In this document: in pieces, positions 63,019 to 64,000 of the stretch
Numbering within the stretch: the stretch's first letter is position 1
Layout of the letters: the number at the start of each line of letters is the position of its first letter
Assembly: GCA_965246765.1 (NCBI GenBank)
Contig: CBDFFJ010000003.1
Location: 124,001 to 188,000 of the forward strand
Length of the DNA: 64,000 nucleotides
Origin: UBA1952 sp965246765
Lineage (GTDB): Bacteria > Bacteroidota > Bacteroidia > Chitinophagales > Chitinophagaceae
Direction of reading: 5' to 3'
Translations under genes and position numbers: made by a program
The notes under the pieces: model-generated
The model's database searches: none
Seen by the model: only the letters and a program-made list of their open reading frames with translations
Told to the model about the DNA's origin: nothing

Positions 63019-63711
63019 CTAAAGGGTAACCAGCTTGTGCTTAATAGCTGCGATGACCAGCCCGACGCGGTTCCTGACATTCATTTTTCTGAAAACAGCC
63101 TCTCGGTAACCTTCAATTGTTTTCGGGCTGAGATACATCCTGCCGGCAATTTCTTCATAAGTCATTTCAGTGCAGGCATGGTTAATAAACTCTCTTTCCC
63201 GCTCATTCAGTTTATGCCAGACCTCCGGTTTAAATACCGGGCGGTCTCCCGCTTGCTCTCCATGCCCGGCCGTTTGCAGCGAGCTGATAAGCCTCCCTGT
63301 TATAAAGTCCGTATAGTAATAGCCTTTCTGGGTCAGTGTTCTTAATGCGGCCGCCAGATCTTCCGTTTCAATATCTTTTGACAGGTATCCTTTCACGCCA
63401 AGCTTCAGCATCCTGATGATCGCATCCTCGCTGTCTATCATGCTCACGACCAGAATCAGTATGTCCGGGTAATTATTCCGCAGCCAGTGAACCGCTTCAA
63501 AGCCGCCCATCCCGCGCATCTCAATGTCCATGATTACAATGTCCGGTAACGCCTTTCGGTCTATCTGCGCGATCATCTCGGCGCCGTCCTTTGCCTCAAA
63601 AAGGATAAAATACCTTTTATCGCCAATCGCATTGATCAGCTTAACCAGCCCTTTCCGGAACAGGTTATGATCATCAACAATGGCGATTTTTACTTGCTGG
63701 CTGCTTATCAT
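63019..63711 (-). CDS. LuxR/NarL-family response regulator
   Basis: An N-terminal receiver domain (IAIVDDHNLFRKGLVKLINA; phosphoacceptor Asp in PDIVIMDIEMRGMGGFEAV at residue ~61; Lys in GVKGYLSKDIET) is joined to a C-terminal LuxR-type helix-turn-helix (KLNEREREFINHACTEMTYE, IAGRMYLSPKTIEGYREAVF). Length of 230 is normal. Phosphorylation by the histidine kinase encoded upstream (overlapping ATGA) is inferred. Such pairs are common in Bacteroidota and the stimulus is unknown. Confidence 0.95.
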   Translation of the reverse strand: MISSQQVKIAIVDDHNLFRKGLVKLINAIGDKRYFILFEAKDGAEMIAQIDRKALPDIVIMDIEMRGMGGFEAVHWLRNNYPDILILVVSMIDSEDAIIRMLKLGVKGYLSKDIETEDLAAALRTLTQKGYYYTDFITGRLISSLQTAGHGEQAGDRPVFKPEVWHKLNEREREFINHACTEMTYEEIAGRMYLSPKTIEGYREAVFRKMNVRNRVGLVIAAIKHKLVTL

Positions 63712-64000
63712 GAGGGGATGGTTGGAATGGTTACGATAACAGAGGTGCCGCTTCCCCTGGCACTGCTGATAAGCACACCGCCGTTTATTTGCCTGCAGCG
63801 GCTGTGAATATTACTCAATCCGGTACTCCCGTTGTTTCCGGCCCCGTTCTCCGCCTGCTCTTTGCTGAAGCCCACCCCGTTATCCGCAATTTTGATGATA
63901 AGGCGGGAAGCCTCATAATGCAGCTCAATGTTTATTTTTTCGGCCATGGCATGCCGGATGATATTGTTGATAATTTCCTGGCAGAGGCGGAAGAGGATGA
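63708..64000 (-). CDS. Sensor histidine kinase, C-terminal part (partial)
   Basis: The frame is open to the end of the window, so the start lies outside. What is visible is the HATPase_c domain of the NarX/DesK group: FRLCQEIINNIIRHAMAEKI (N box), IKIADNGVGFSKEQAENGAG (G1 box) and GSTGLSNIHSRCRQINGGV (G2 box). It overlaps the response regulator start by four bases, so the two form an operon and a cognate two-component pair. Confidence 0.93.
   Translation of the reverse strand, partial: ILFRLCQEIINNIIRHAMAEKINIELHYEASRLIIKIADNGVGFSKEQAENGAGNNGSTGLSNIHSRCRQINGGVLISSARGSGTSVIVTIPTIPS

Overview
The window looks like a chromosome of a Bacteroidota bacterium, most likely from the Chitinophagia/Sphingobacteriia side. 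It carries SprB-type repeats with a gliding-motility C-terminal domain, several type IX secretion (T9SS) C-terminal sorting domains, a DUF5606 protein, and Bacteroidota promoters of the TTG-N19/20-TAnnTTTG kind at gcvT and tRNA-Phe. Chromosomal genes in the left part mostly lack Shine-Dalgarno sequences, as is usual for this phylum. I cannot name a species.

Left part, about 1-30.7 kb, is chromosomal. It holds the 3' end of an SprB-repeat adhesin, a broken T9SS-secreted gene between two compound palindromic repeats and a six-unit 42-bp tandem repeat, a frameshifted hypothetical gene, a DUF5606 protein, a GH10-like lipoprotein, a TPR protein, lon, an outer-membrane barrel, gcvT, pyrH, a giant 3837-residue beta-helix T9SS protein on the minus strand, and an AIM24-family protein. 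A YciO/Sua5-type gene and a NadR-like ATPase gene follow; both are split by single-base indels that look more like sequence error than decay. A tRNA-Phe gene closes this part.

Right part, about 30.7-62.9 kb, is accessory DNA that looks like a mosaic mobile island: a RadC-family protein, a serine recombinase with a 38-bp dyad upstream, small lipoproteins, an excisionase-like HTH protein, a VirD4/TraG coupling protein, a MobF-type relaxase-helicase, and a minus-strand block at 48.5-54.2 kb with ArdC antirestriction protein, DUF2958 proteins, an unusual DPDY methyltransferase, a Toprim primase and an AlpA-like regulator. Genes of that block are preceded by strong Shine-Dalgarno motifs, unlike the host genes. 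Inserted between relaxase and block is secreted cargo (a beta-helix T9SS protein flanked by 85-bp direct repeats, an outer-membrane protein and another T9SS protein). No tyrosine integrase and no full type IV secretion apparatus are visible, so the element would be mobilisable rather than self-conjugative, or continues elsewhere.

The most interesting locus is 54.8-59.1 kb: an AT-richer, tightly overlapping four-gene minus-strand operon encoding an 80-residue protein, a 745-residue protein with an HEIIH motif, a 269-residue protein and a SIR2-domain protein. It has the architecture of an anti-phage defence system that I cannot match to a described one. A dyad containing three DnaA-box-like 9-mers lies at its promoter side. 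Nearby are a 35-residue membrane peptide and a 588-residue protein with a PD-(D/E)XK nuclease motif. The window ends in a LuxR-type two-component pair.
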